Source: Motilibacter aurantiacus | Lineage (GTDB): Bacteria > Actinomycetota > Actinomycetes > Motilibacterales > Motilibacteraceae | DNA length: 64,000 bases | Reading direction: 5' to 3' | Assembly (NCBI RefSeq): GCF_011250645.1 | Contig: NZ_JAANNO010000007.1 | Coordinates: forward strand, 70,635-134,634 | Shown: positions 14,928 to 24,123 of the stretch, one piece after another | How positions within the stretch are numbered: the first letter of the stretch is position 1 | Layout: the number at the start of each line of letters is the position of its first letter | Notes under the pieces: generated by a model | What the model saw: the letters and a program-made list of their open reading frames with translations, nothing else | Told to the model about the DNA's origin: nothing | The model's database searches: none | Position numbers and translations under genes: made by a program

Positions 14928-16784
14928 TCAGCCCGACTGGGGCCCGGGAAGCGAGAGAACCGCCGGGGGCGCGGCGGCGACGACCTGGTTCCGGCCGCCG
15001 GACTTGGCCGCGTAGAGCGCGGTGTCGGCGGCCGCGATCAGGTCGGTCATGTCGCGCATCGCGTAGGTCAGGGTCGCGACGCCCACGGAGGCGGTGATCT
15101 TCGGGTACTCCGGCGGCCCGTCGATCTCCTCGATCGCCCGGCGCATGCGCTCGGCCACGATGAGCGCGGCGTCCGCGGCCGTCTCCGGCAGCACCACGAC
15201 CAGCTCCTCCCCGCCGTACCGGTAGGCGACGTCGCTGCCGCGCAGGCCCGCGACGACGGCCTGGGCCGAGCGCCGCAGCCACTCGTCGCCGATGGCGTGC
15301 CCGGCGGTGTCGTTGATGCGCTTGAAGTGGTCCAGGTCGATCATGCAGACACTGAGCGGGCGGTCGTAGCGGCGGGAGCGCCCGTACTCGTGCGGCGTCT
15401 CCTCCTCCAGGCTGCGCCGGTTGCGCAGGCCGGTGAGCCCGTCCAGGCGCGCCTGCTCGGTGACGCTGGCGTGCAGGCGGGCCGAGTCCAGGGCGGACGC
15501 GGCGCTCAGCGCGAGGGCCTCGAGCACCGAGTCCACCTGGGCCGAGTCCTCGTCGTCCCAGGCCTCGGCCTCGACCTCCATGACGCCGACGACGGCGCCG
15601 CGGACGACGAGCGGGAAGTACGTCATGGTGCCGACGGTGACCGTGCGGGCCTCCGCGGCCGAGACCTCCACGTGCGGCGGGGCGACGAGGCCCGCCGGCG
15701 GGCGGGCGCCCTTCGGGTCGTCGCTGCGCCGGATCGCGACGAACTCGCCGTCGGTCTGCCGCTCCCACACGACGGCGCGGGTCCGCCCCAGCTCGACGGC
15801 CGCGGCAGCGACCGACTCCGCGACGAACCGCGGGTCGAGCGACCCGGAGGTCTCGCGGGCGACGCGCAGGATGACCTGCAGCCGGGCGGCGAGCTGGCTC
15901 GCGGCCTCCTCGCGCATCATCCCGCGGGCCTGCTGGGCCTCGATGCGCCGGGCCATCGCGGCCAGGCCGTCGCCGAGCCGGCGGAACTCCGAGGACCCGA
16001 GCCCGGGGGCCTGGACGCCCAGCTCGCCGGCCTCCATCCGCGAGATCATGTCCAGCAGCGCGCGCACGGGGGCGTCGATGACGAGGGCCAGCTGGCGCCG
16101 GCGGCGCATCCCGACCCCGAAGATGCCGGCGACGACGAGCACGTTGATGCCGCCGGCCACCAGCAGGGTGTGGCGCTGGCTGTCGAGGGCGGCGTCCCGG
16201 CGGTTGGCGGCACGCTCGGTCGCCACCGACTGCACCGCGCGGTAGCGGTCGAACAGCGTCTTGCCCCGGGCCAGGAACGCCGACAGCTTCGCGGTCTCCA
16301 GGGGCTCGCCCGGCGGCACGGCCAGCCCCTCGCTCGCCCAGCTCACCGCCCAGGCGCGGTGGGCCAGGATGGTGTCGACGAGCATGCGGGTCTCGGTGGG
16401 GTCCCCGGCCACCAGCCCGATGAGCTCGTCCTCGGCCCGGTTGGTCTTCGTCGCCCCGGCGGAGTAGGCCGCGAGGAAGGACGGGTTGCCCGTCGCCGCG
16501 TACGCGCGCAGGCCCGTCTCCTGGTCGAGCATCCCCTCGTGCAGCAGCCGCAGCTGCTTGACCACGGCGGTGGTGAGCAGCGCCCGCGGCTGCACGACGA
16601 GCTGGCTGTACGCCGCGCTGGAGGCGATGGTGACGAGCAGCACCGAGAGAGCGAGCGCGAGGGCGCGCCAGAACCGGCGCAGCTCCCCCTGCAGGCTTCG
16701 GCGCTGGGCGTCGGCCTCGGCGTCGTCAGCGGTGCCGGGGTGCAGGCGTACGTTCACGGGGCGAATGTCGGCGCCCTGATCCAC
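14928..16784 (-). CDS. CHASE3-HAMP-GAF-GGDEF diguanylate cyclase
   Basis: A 618-aa membrane protein that should make c-di-GMP. A first TM helix at about 35-57 is followed by an extracytoplasmic CHASE3-type helical sensor with LRLLHEGMLDQETGLRAYAA, a second TM helix near 205-225, a HAMP linker, a GAF domain (about 300-445) and a GGDEF domain with GGEEL at about 523-527. The inhibitory site is present as RGSD, with its Asp six residues before GGEEL, so product feedback is likely. There is no EAL domain. The start is uncertain: GTG at 16784, with another GTG at 16757. It is divergent from the MocR-like gene. Confidence 0.92.
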   Translation of the reverse strand: MDQGADIRPVNVRLHPGTADDAEADAQRRSLQGELRRFWRALALALSVLLVTIASSAAYSQLVVQPRALLTTAVVKQLRLLHEGMLDQETGLRAYAATGNPSFLAAYSAGATKTNRAEDELIGLVAGDPTETRMLVDTILAHRAWAVSWASEGLAVPPGEPLETAKLSAFLARGKTLFDRYRAVQSVATERAANRRDAALDSQRHTLLVAGGINVLVVAGIFGVGMRRRRQLALVIDAPVRALLDMISRMEAGELGVQAPGLGSSEFRRLGDGLAAMARRIEAQQARGMMREEAASQLAARLQVILRVARETSGSLDPRFVAESVAAAAVELGRTRAVVWERQTDGEFVAIRRSDDPKGARPPAGLVAPPHVEVSAAEARTVTVGTMTYFPLVVRGAVVGVMEVEAEAWDDEDSAQVDSVLEALALSAASALDSARLHASVTEQARLDGLTGLRNRRSLEEETPHEYGRSRRYDRPLSVCMIDLDHFKRINDTAGHAIGDEWLRRSAQAVVAGLRGSDVAYRYGGEELVVVLPETAADAALIVAERMRRAIEEIDGPPEYPKITASVGVATLTYAMRDMTDLIAAADTALYAAKSGGRNQVVAAAPPAVLSLPGPQSG

Positions 16785-16876
16785 CCGGTTGAGTCACCCG
16801 TCCGGGAGCGGACCCGGCACGAGGGCCTGCGCGATCGGCGGAAATGGCTGGCGCGACGCAGGCCGATCGAGGTGGA

Positions 16877-18334
16877 ATGGCCTCCGTGATCCGGACCATG
16901 CCCGCCAGTCGGCTCGTCGTGCTCCTCGGGGACTGGCGCACGTCGCCGTCCCCCACCCGCCGCCCCATGGCCGACCTGCTGAGCACGGCGCTGCGCGCTC
17001 TGGTGGTCGACGGGCGCGTGCCGGTCGGGGCCCGCCTGCCCGCCGACCGGGACCTGGCTGCGGCCCTGGGAGTCAGCCGCGGGGTGGCGTCCGCGGCGTA
17101 CGACCGGCTGCGCGAGGAGGGGCTGCTCGAGCGCCGCGTGGGCGCTGGCAGCTTCACCGCCCTTCCGCTGGAGTCGCCGCTGCCGGCCGGGGCGTGGGTG
17201 CCGCGGACCGGGGGCCCGGACGTCGTCGACATGACGATCGCGAGCCTGCCGGCACCGGCGTCCGCGATGCTGGCGGCGGTCGCGGAGGCCGGCGAGCTGC
17301 TCCCGGCCCACCTGGGCGGTCACGGCTACGACCTGCTCGGGATGCCGGAGCTGCGGGCGGCGATCGCCGATCGCTACACGAGCCTGGGCGCGCCGACGAC
17401 CCCGGACCAGATCCTGGTCACGACCGGGGGCCAGTCCGCCCTGGACCTGCTGGCCCGGACCGTCCTGGGGCCGGGCGACACCGCGCTGGTCGAGGTGCCG
17501 ACGTACCCGAACGCCCTGGACTCGCTGCGGACGGCGCGTGCGCGCCTGCACCCGGTCCCCGTCGACGCCGCGGAGGGGTGGGACCCCGTCATGCTGGTCG
17601 ACGCGCTGCGGCGGGGGCCACGGCTCGCCTACGTCGTGCCGGACTTCCACAACCCGACGGGCGCGGTCATGCCCGAGCAGGTGCGCGCCCGTGTCCTGGA
17701 CGCGGCTGCCCGCTCGGGCACCGTCACCGTGGTCGACGAGGCAATGGCCGACCTGGTGCTCGAGGGGCCGGAGCCCCCGCGCACGGCCCGGCTGCCCCAC
17801 GGCGGCCAGCTGGTGTGCGTGGGCTCGCTGAGCAAGAGCGTCTGGGGCGGGCTGCGCACGGGGTGGCTGCGCGCCGACCCCGCTCTGGTCCGCCGGGTGG
17901 CCGAGGTCCGGGCGGTCTCGGACATGGGGCCGCCCGTCCACGGCCAGCTGGTCGCGCTGGCCCTGCTGCGCCGCCTCGACGCCGTGGTCGCGGAGCGCCG
18001 CGAGCTGCTGCGCTCGCGCCGGGACGTGCTCGTCGCGGCGCTCGCCGAGCGGCTCCCCGAGTGGTCGGCGCGGGTCCCGCGCGGCGGCATGTCGCTGTGG
18101 GTGGGCCTCGACGCCCCGGGCAGCACGGCGCTGGCCGCGGCCGCGCCGGAGGCCGGCCTGCGGGTGGCGCCCGGGCCCCGCTTCGGCATCGACGGGGCGT
18201 TCGACCGTTTCGTGCGGCTGCCCTTCACGGCACCCGAGCCCGTCCTGGTCGACGCGGTCGACCGCCTCGCGCAGCTCTGGGGCTCCCTCCTGGGGGGTTT
18301 CCGCCCCGCGGCCGCATCCCGCATCCTGGTCTAG
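16877..18334 (+). CDS. MocR-type GntR/aminotransferase fusion regulator
   Basis: A 485-aa fusion of an N-terminal GntR winged helix (about 25-95, with LPADRDLAAALGVSRGVASA and YDRLREEGLLERRVGAG) and a class I/II aminotransferase-like domain (about 115-460). The PLP-binding region shows PDFHNPTG and the probable Schiff-base Lys in SLSKSVWGGLRTGW. Relatives such as PdxR and GabR use PLP as a sensor rather than for transamination. I chose the ATG at 16877; a GTG at 16886 is as likely given GAGG at 16869. Neighbours on both sides are c-di-GMP enzymes, so the target is not evident. Confidence 0.88.
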   Translation: MASVIRTMPASRLVVLLGDWRTSPSPTRRPMADLLSTALRALVVDGRVPVGARLPADRDLAAALGVSRGVASAAYDRLREEGLLERRVGAGSFTALPLESPLPAGAWVPRTGGPDVVDMTIASLPAPASAMLAAVAEAGELLPAHLGGHGYDLLGMPELRAAIADRYTSLGAPTTPDQILVTTGGQSALDLLARTVLGPGDTALVEVPTYPNALDSLRTARARLHPVPVDAAEGWDPVMLVDALRRGPRLAYVVPDFHNPTGAVMPEQVRARVLDAAARSGTVTVVDEAMADLVLEGPEPPRTARLPHGGQLVCVGSLSKSVWGGLRTGWLRADPALVRRVAEVRAVSDMGPPVHGQLVALALLRRLDAVVAERRELLRSRRDVLVAALAERLPEWSARVPRGGMSLWVGLDAPGSTALAAAAPEAGLRVAPGPRFGIDGAFDRFVRLPFTAPEPVLVDAVDRLAQLWGSLLGGFRPAAASRILV

Positions 18335-18421
18335 ACGGGGGTCACGACGGGAGCTGTCGCTCAGCTGTCGCCGCCCTCGTCCGATAGGTCGCCGCTGACC
18401 CACGGACGCAAGGGAGTTGGA

Positions 18422-20830
18422 GTGCCGGACGCTCGTTCCGCCGCGCCCGTGGCGCCCGGCTCCGCCCCGCTCACCACGCTGGCCCGGCTGGTCCGCGACA
18501 TCAGCGCCCTGCGCGGGCTGCAGCCCACGCTGGAGGCCGTCGCCGCCGCGGCGGTGCACGACCTCGGGTTCACGGTGGCGACGCTCAGCCTCGTCGAGCC
18601 GTCGGGCGACCTGCGCACGGTGGCGGTGGCCGGCTCCGAGGAGGCCAGTGCCGCGCTGCTCGGCGGCTCGGGCTCGCGCGCGGACTGGGAGGCGTTGCTC
18701 GCCGCCGGCGACCCCGTGGGCCCGTTCGGCGAGCTCTGCTTCGTGCCCGCCGGGCGCGAGCCCGCGAACGGGCTGCAGAGCTGGCAGCTGCCGCGGGCCG
18801 AGGGGCCGGACGCCCCGGGGCGGTGGCACGCCGAGGACATCCTCTGCGCGCCCCTGCGCTCGACCCGCCACGGGCTGCTCGGCGTGCTCTGCGTGGACCT
18901 CCCGCACGGCGCGCCCCGGCCCTCGGGGTCGCAGCTGGAGCTGCTCGAGGCCTTCGCCGCGCAGGCCGCCCTCGCGATCGACAACGCCCAGCTGGTCGCG
19001 GACGCCAAGGCCGCGCTCGACCGCGAGCTGCGCGCCCGGGAGCGCCAGCAGGCCGCGGTCGCCGAGCTGGGGCAGGCCGCGCTGACCGCGGACGACCTGC
19101 CCGAGCTGCTGCGTACCGTCGTGGCGACGGTCGCGAGCACGCTGGACGCGCCCATGGCCAACCTCATCGAGTGCGTCCCGGACGGGCTGCGCTTCGCCGC
19201 GACGTACGGCGCGAGCTTCCCGCCCGGCGCGCGCCCGGTCAACGGCGGGATCACCGCGCAGGCGCTGGAGACCGGCGCGCCGGTCGTGATCTCCGACCAT
19301 GCGCTGCGCGACCCCGGCGAGCACCCGCTGCTCACCGACGCCGGCATCCGCAGCAGTGCGGTGATCGTCGTGGGCAGCGTGCGCCGGTGGGGGGTCCTCG
19401 CGGTCCACTCGCGCCAGCAGGGAGCCTTCGGCGAGGAGGCGCTGCACTTCCTGCACGCGGTCTCGAACGTCGTCGCCGCCGCGGTGGAGCGTTTCCGGGT
19501 CGAGGCCGAGGTGCGCTACAGCGCGACGCACGACGCGCTCACGGGACTGCCCAACCGCGGGCTGCTGCACGAGCGGATGGGCGCCGCCCTGAGCGCCGAC
19601 CGGGCGGCCGGCACCGCGACCGCCCTTCTGCTCATCGACCTCGACGGGTTCAAGGACGTCAACGACTCGCTCGGCCACCAGGCAGGCGACGTCGTGCTCG
19701 GCCAGGTCGCCACCAGGCTGCGCGAGCGCGTACGCCGCGGGGACGTCGTCGCGCGGCTGGGCGGCGACGAGTTCGCGGTGGGGCTGCTCGACCTCAAGGA
19801 CGCCGACGACGCGGTGACCGTCGCCGCCGGGCTCTACGAGCAGCTGCTGCGCCCCTTCGACACGCCCGCCGGGCCGGTGCTGCTCGGCGGCAGCATCGGC
19901 GTGGCCATCGCGCCCCGGCACGGCCCGGACACCCACACCCTGCTCAAGCACGCGGACCTGGCGATGTACCGCGCCAAGCGCGAGCGCACCGGCTGGGCGG
20001 CGTTCGACCCCCAGGTCGACGAGGACGCCAGCGCGCGGCTGGGCCTGGTCAACGACCTGCGCAGCGCCATCGAGGGCGGGCAGCTGCGGGTCGCGTACCA
20101 GCCCGTGGTCGACCTCGCCACCGGGACGGCCACCGGCGCGGAGGCCCTGGTGCGCTGGGCCTCGCTCGCCCGCGGCGTCCAGTCACCGGCCACGTTCGTG
20201 CCGCTCGCCGAGCAGAGCGGGCTCATCGGCGGCCTGACCGACGTCGTGCTGCGCAGCGCGGCCGCCCAGTGCGTGGCGTGGGAGAGCAGCGGGCGGCGGA
20301 TGCCGGTCGCGGTCAATCTCTCCGGCGTGGTGCTCGCCGACCCCGGCTACCCCGCCGAGCTGCAGCGCACGCTGCGCGAGCTGCGCCTGCCCCCGAGCCT
20401 GCTCAAGGTCGAGGTGACCGAGACGACGCTGGTGAGCGAGTCCGCGGTCTCGGCCCTGCGCCGCATGAACGCCGAGGGCATCCGGGTCGCCGTCGACGAC
20501 TTCGGCACGGGCTACTCGTCCCTCGGCCGGCTCAAGCAGCTGCCGGTGCAGACGCTGAAGATCGACCGCAGCTTCGTCACCGGCATCACCGGCGACCGGC
20601 GTGACGTCGCGATCGTGCGCTCGATCGTCGCGCTCGCCGACGAGCTCGGGATGAACGTGATCGCCGAGGGCATCGAGACGCGCGACGTCGCCCGCATGCT
20701 GTGGGACCTCGGCGTGCGCCGCGGGCAGGGCTACCTGTTCGCGCCGCCCATGCCCGCGCCGCAGTTCGAGGCCTGGCACGACCGGTGGCTCAGCGGGGAC
20801 CGGGCCGACTGGCACGTGGCCGTCGCCTGA
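18422..20830 (+). CDS. GAF-GAF-GGDEF-EAL c-di-GMP signalling protein
   Basis: An 802-aa soluble protein with two GAF domains (about 20-185 and 210-355), a GGDEF domain with intact RLGGDEF near residue 447 and an EAL domain with EALVRW near 573, DDFGTGYSSL and KIDRSF. The cyclase also carries an inhibitory-site motif (RRGD, with its Asp six residues before GGDEF), unlike the two other hybrids in this window. The start is GTG 18422 with AAGGGAG 6 nt upstream. It follows the MocR-like gene on the same strand after 87 bp and may have its own promoter. Confidence 0.93.
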   Translation: MPDARSAAPVAPGSAPLTTLARLVRDISALRGLQPTLEAVAAAAVHDLGFTVATLSLVEPSGDLRTVAVAGSEEASAALLGGSGSRADWEALLAAGDPVGPFGELCFVPAGREPANGLQSWQLPRAEGPDAPGRWHAEDILCAPLRSTRHGLLGVLCVDLPHGAPRPSGSQLELLEAFAAQAALAIDNAQLVADAKAALDRELRARERQQAAVAELGQAALTADDLPELLRTVVATVASTLDAPMANLIECVPDGLRFAATYGASFPPGARPVNGGITAQALETGAPVVISDHALRDPGEHPLLTDAGIRSSAVIVVGSVRRWGVLAVHSRQQGAFGEEALHFLHAVSNVVAAAVERFRVEAEVRYSATHDALTGLPNRGLLHERMGAALSADRAAGTATALLLIDLDGFKDVNDSLGHQAGDVVLGQVATRLRERVRRGDVVARLGGDEFAVGLLDLKDADDAVTVAAGLYEQLLRPFDTPAGPVLLGGSIGVAIAPRHGPDTHTLLKHADLAMYRAKRERTGWAAFDPQVDEDASARLGLVNDLRSAIEGGQLRVAYQPVVDLATGTATGAEALVRWASLARGVQSPATFVPLAEQSGLIGGLTDVVLRSAAAQCVAWESSGRRMPVAVNLSGVVLADPGYPAELQRTLRELRLPPSLLKVEVTETTLVSESAVSALRRMNAEGIRVAVDDFGTGYSSLGRLKQLPVQTLKIDRSFVTGITGDRRDVAIVRSIVALADELGMNVIAEGIETRDVARMLWDLGVRRGQGYLFAPPMPAPQFEAWHDRWLSGDRADWHVAVA

Positions 20831-20836
20831 GCGGGC

Positions 20837-21757
20837 TCAGCTCCCGTCGAGCGCCCGGATGCGCCAGCTCACCGCGTGCTCCGCGCCGGGCGCCAGCGTG
20901 ACGAGGTCGGTGCCGCTGTTGAACGCGTCGGGCGGGCAGGTCATCGGCTCGACCGCGAGCCCGGTGCGGTTCAGCTCCGGCTCGGGGCGGTCGGCGGTGT
21001 GCACCTGGACCCAGGGGCTCGCGCTGTCCCAGACCACCTCGACCCCGGTGCCGTCGGCGCCGAGCACCTGCACGCGGGCGTAGCCGTCTTCGCCGAACGA
21101 CACTTCGGTAAACGCATGATCCACGAACAGGTCTTCGACGGCCCGGCCGGCGCGGAAGTCGAACGGCGTCCCCTCGACGGGCAGCACCTCGCGCGGCAGC
21201 AGCCGCTCGGGGTCGACGTCGAGATAGCGCGCCGCGGGCAGCCGCAGCGTCCAGTCGTCGACGGTCCCGGCCGCGCCCGGCAGCACGTACGGGTGGATCG
21301 ACGCGCCGTACGGGGCGCTGACGTCCCCGGCGTTGACCGCGCGCAGCGTCCACTCCAGCCCGTCCGGGCCGAGCGCGTACTCCGCCTCGAGGTCGAGGAT
21401 CGTGGGGTACGCCGGGGAAGGCCACACCCGGGTGCGCAGCACCGCGCGCTCGGCGGACCGCTCGGCGACGTCCCAGGCCGACCAGGCGACCAGCCCGTGC
21501 AGGGCGTTGCCGCGGTCGTGCTCGTTGATCGGGACGAGGTGGTCCCGGCCGTCGAAGGAGTACGCCCCGTCGCGGATGCGGTTGGGCCAGGGCGCCAGGA
21601 CCACGCCGCTGCTGACGGGCGTGAGGGAGTCCGCGGGGTACTCGCGGACGAGCGGGCGCCCGTGGGCGCGCAGGCTGCGCAGCCCGGCGCCGACCTGCGT
21701 CACGACGGCGGTGTACCCGGCCGCCGAGAGCTCGACCTGCTCGCCAGAGGGGATCAC
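20837..21757 (-). CDS. Aldose 1-epimerase family protein
   Basis: A 306-aa galactose-mutarotase-like protein. It shows the substrate-binding pattern LAPWPNRIRDGAY, NALHGLVAW with a conserved His, IHPYVLPG with the putative catalytic His, DHAFTE, and AVEPMTCPPDAFNSG with the catalytic Glu. Family members interconvert alpha and beta anomers of aldoses. The start is GTG 21757. It is convergent with the GAF-GGDEF-EAL gene (6 bp between ends) and lies just beyond the chelatase gene on the same strand (11 bp gap), so those two may be co-transcribed. Confidence 0.88.
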   Translation of the reverse strand: MIPSGEQVELSAAGYTAVVTQVGAGLRSLRAHGRPLVREYPADSLTPVSSGVVLAPWPNRIRDGAYSFDGRDHLVPINEHDRGNALHGLVAWSAWDVAERSAERAVLRTRVWPSPAYPTILDLEAEYALGPDGLEWTLRAVNAGDVSAPYGASIHPYVLPGAAGTVDDWTLRLPAARYLDVDPERLLPREVLPVEGTPFDFRAGRAVEDLFVDHAFTEVSFGEDGYARVQVLGADGTGVEVVWDSASPWVQVHTADRPEPELNRTGLAVEPMTCPPDAFNSGTDLVTLAPGAEHAVSWRIRALDGS

Positions 21758-21768
21758 GGCTCGCCAGC

Positions 21769-22506
21769 CTAGGGGAGCGGCGCCGGCCCCCTGCCCGCGA
21801 CCCGGTCGAGCACCACCTCGGTCACCTCCGGCGCGTCGCCCAGCGGGGCGGACACCAGGTCGGCGCCGGCGTCGTGCATGCGCTCGGCGAAGAAGCCGGG
21901 GGCGAGCAGGTACGTCGCGAGGGCGACCCTGCGCGCTCCCCCGGCCCGCAGCCGCGCCACCGCCTCGGCCGGCGTCGGCGGGGTCGCCGAGGCGTACGCC
22001 GCGACCACCTCGCCGCCGGTGCGGGCCGCGAGCCAGCGCACCGCCTGGGCGGTGGCGGCGGCCGAGCGGGCCGAGCTGGAGCCGGCGGCGCCGAGCACGA
22101 CCGGGCCGCCCGGCTCGTAGCCGGCCTCGAGCAGCCGCCGGAGGGCCAACCCGACCAGCCGCTCGTCGGGCCCGACGGGTGCTGTGCAGACCACCGGATG
22201 GGCCGCTGCGGCGGCGACCGCGGGCAGGTCGACGTCGACGTGGTAGCCGGGCGCGAGCAGCAGCGGGACGACCAGGGCGGGCGCGTCGAGCGCGGCGAGC
22301 GTCTCCCCGACCGTCGGCCCCACGACGTCGAGGTAGCCGACCCGGACCTGGCGCCCGGGCAGCGCGGTGGCCACCCGCTCGGCCATCGCCTCGACGGTGC
22401 GCAGCCCGGCCTCCTCGGCGGTGCCGTGCGCGGCGATCACGACCGGGGCGTCGGCGGGCAGCTGCGCGGCGGGGGCGCCCGGCGCCGGGGCAGGGGTGGG
22501 AGGCAC
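21769..22506 (-). CDS. CbiX/SirB-type sirohydrochlorin chelatase-like protein
   Basis: A 245-aa tandem-domain chelatase-family protein. The first domain has VVIAAHGT and LLLAPGYHVDVDLP, with two His that match metal/active-site positions of CbiX. The second has the related pattern VVLGAAGSSS and YLLAPGFFAERMHD, where the second His is replaced by Phe, so only one half is likely to be active. Such enzymes insert Fe2+ or Co2+ into sirohydrochlorin. The start is unclear: GTG 22506 is given; an ATG at 22545 would overlap the bioY start codon itself. It is divergent from bioY. Confidence 0.8.
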   Translation of the reverse strand: MPPTPAPAPGAPAAQLPADAPVVIAAHGTAEEAGLRTVEAMAERVATALPGRQVRVGYLDVVGPTVGETLAALDAPALVVPLLLAPGYHVDVDLPAVAAAAAHPVVCTAPVGPDERLVGLALRRLLEAGYEPGGPVVLGAAGSSSARSAAATAQAVRWLAARTGGEVVAAYASATPPTPAEAVARLRAGGARRVALATYLLAPGFFAERMHDAGADLVSAPLGDAPEVTEVVLDRVAGRGPAPLP

Positions 22507-22543
22507 TGCAGAACGGTACGGGGTGCTGGCAGGCTGTCCGGTC

Positions 22544-23143
22544 ATGAGCTCGCTGTCGCATCCCGCCTCGCCGTACGCCCCGCGCGTCCCCCGGGTCCTC
22601 GCCGACCTCGTCCCGCGGTCGCTGACGGCCGACGCCGTCCTCGTCGTCGGGGCCGCCGCGCTGATCGGCGTGTGCGCGCAGGTGTCGATCCCGCTCTGGC
22701 CGGTCCCGCTGACGCTGCAGACGTTCGCCGTCCTGCTCGCCGCGACCGCGCTCGGCTCCGTGCGCAGCCTGCTGGCCACGACGGTCTACCTGCTGATCGG
22801 CGTCGCGGGCGTGCCGTGGTTCTCCGACGGCCGGTCCGGCTGGGGCGGGAGCCCCTCGTTCGGCTACATCCTGGGCTTCCTGCTGGCGGCGCTGGTCGTC
22901 GGCCGGCTCAGCGAGCGGATGAGCACGCGCAGCCCGTGGCGGGTCCTGGCGCTCAACCTGCTGGGCTCGGTGCTCATCTACGCCGTCGGCGTGCCGTGGC
23001 TCATGGCGACGCTGGACGTCGGCCTCGCGCAGGGGCTCGACTACGGCCTCTGGGACTTCGTCCCCGGCGACCTGGTGAAGTCCGCCGCCGCCGCGGGGCT
23101 GCTGCCCGCGACGTGGGCGCTCGTGGACCGCGTCCGGCGCTAG
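22544..23143 (+). CDS. bioY: Biotin transporter BioY
   Basis: A 199-aa membrane protein of the BioY family, the substrate-binding component of ECF-type biotin uptake. About six hydrophobic helices are visible (for example VLVVGAAALIGVCAQVSI, LLATTVYLLIGVAGVPWF, FGYILGFLLAALVVGRLSE). The family patterns VPLTLQTFAVLL and GWGGSPSFGYILGF are present. No bioM/bioN energy-coupling genes follow, so it either uses shared ECF parts encoded elsewhere or acts alone. The start ATG at 22544 shares the tetramer CATG with a possible chelatase start on the other strand. The ribosome site is weak. Confidence 0.92.
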   Translation: MSSLSHPASPYAPRVPRVLADLVPRSLTADAVLVVGAAALIGVCAQVSIPLWPVPLTLQTFAVLLAATALGSVRSLLATTVYLLIGVAGVPWFSDGRSGWGGSPSFGYILGFLLAALVVGRLSERMSTRSPWRVLALNLLGSVLIYAVGVPWLMATLDVGLAQGLDYGLWDFVPGDLVKSAAAAGLLPATWALVDRVRR

Positions 23144-23151
23144 GCGGCCCT

Positions 23152-24123
23152 GTGCACGCCGTCACGATCCCGGTGCCGGGCGGTCCCGAGGCGCTGGTGT
23201 GGGCCGAGGTGGACGACCCGGCGCCCGGGCCGGGCGAGCTGCTGCTCGACGTCGTCGCCGCCGGCCTCAACCGCGCGGACCTGCTGCAGCGCCAGGGCCA
23301 CTACCCGCCGCCCCCGGGCGCCCCGGCGTACCCGGGGCTGGAGGTGAGCGGGCGCGTGGCCGCGCTCGGGCCCGGAGTGACGGGATGGGCGGCCGGCGAC
23401 GAGGTGTGCGCGCTGCTCGCCGGCGGCGGCTACGCCGAGCGCGTCGCGGTGCCGGCCGGGCAGGTGCTCCCGCTGCCGCGCGGGGTCGACCTGGTGACGG
23501 CGGCCGGCCTTCCGGAGACGGCCTGCACCGTGTGGTCGAACCTGGTCATGCGGGCCGGGCTGGCGGCCGGCGAGTGGCTGCTCGTCCACGGCGGGGCGGG
23601 CGGCATCGGCACGGCCGCCGTCCAGATCGGAGCCGCCCTGGGCGCCCGGGTCGTCGCGACGGCGGGGTCGGAGGAGAAGCTCGCGCTCTGCCGCCAGCTC
23701 GGCGCGGAGGCCGCGGTCAGCTACCGCGGGGACTGGGTGGCCGACGTCCGCGCGATCACCGGCGGCGGCGCCGACGTGGTGCTGGACCCGATCGGCGCCA
23801 AGTACCTCGGCCCGAACGTCGACGTCCTCGCCCCGGACGGGCGCCTGGTCGTCATCGGCATGCAGGGCGGGACCCGTGGCGAGCTCGACCTCGGCACCCT
23901 GCTGGCCAAGCGCGGCGCGGTGCACGCGACCGCGCTGCGCTCCCGGCCGATCGCGCAGAAGGCGCAGATCGTCGCCCAGGTGCGCGAGCACGTGTGGCCG
24001 ATGGTCGCGGACGGCCGGGTGCGCGTCGTGGTCGACTCGACGTACCCCATGGAGCGGGCCGGCGAGGCCCACCGGCGCATGGCCGGCGGGGACGTGACGG
24101 GCAAGGTCCTGCTCCGGGCATGA
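23152..24123 (+). CDS. NAD(P)H-quinone oxidoreductase of the zinc-independent MDR family
   Basis: A 323-aa enzyme of the medium-chain reductase superfamily, similar to PIG3/QorA proteins. The N-terminal catalytic domain has VVAAGLNRADLLQRQGHYPP and PGLEVSGRVAALG. The Rossmann domain has the nucleotide-binding LVHGGAGGIGTAAVQIG. Zinc-ligand Cys/His are absent, as expected for quinone oxidoreductases. The start is GTG 23152, 9 bp after bioY. Its stop overlaps the next start (ATGA), so it is translationally coupled to the acetyltransferase. Confidence 0.9.
   Translation: MHAVTIPVPGGPEALVWAEVDDPAPGPGELLLDVVAAGLNRADLLQRQGHYPPPPGAPAYPGLEVSGRVAALGPGVTGWAAGDEVCALLAGGGYAERVAVPAGQVLPLPRGVDLVTAAGLPETACTVWSNLVMRAGLAAGEWLLVHGGAGGIGTAAVQIGAALGARVVATAGSEEKLALCRQLGAEAAVSYRGDWVADVRAITGGGADVVLDPIGAKYLGPNVDVLAPDGRLVVIGMQGGTRGELDLGTLLAKRGAVHATALRSRPIAQKAQIVAQVREHVWPMVADGRVRVVVDSTYPMERAGEAHRRMAGGDVTGKVLLRA

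Noticed and set aside
16754-19951. A 1,065-codon minus-strand open frame
   Set aside because: It covers the MocR and GAF-GGDEF-EAL genes in antisense. The composition is the usual shadow pattern, with no conserved motif.
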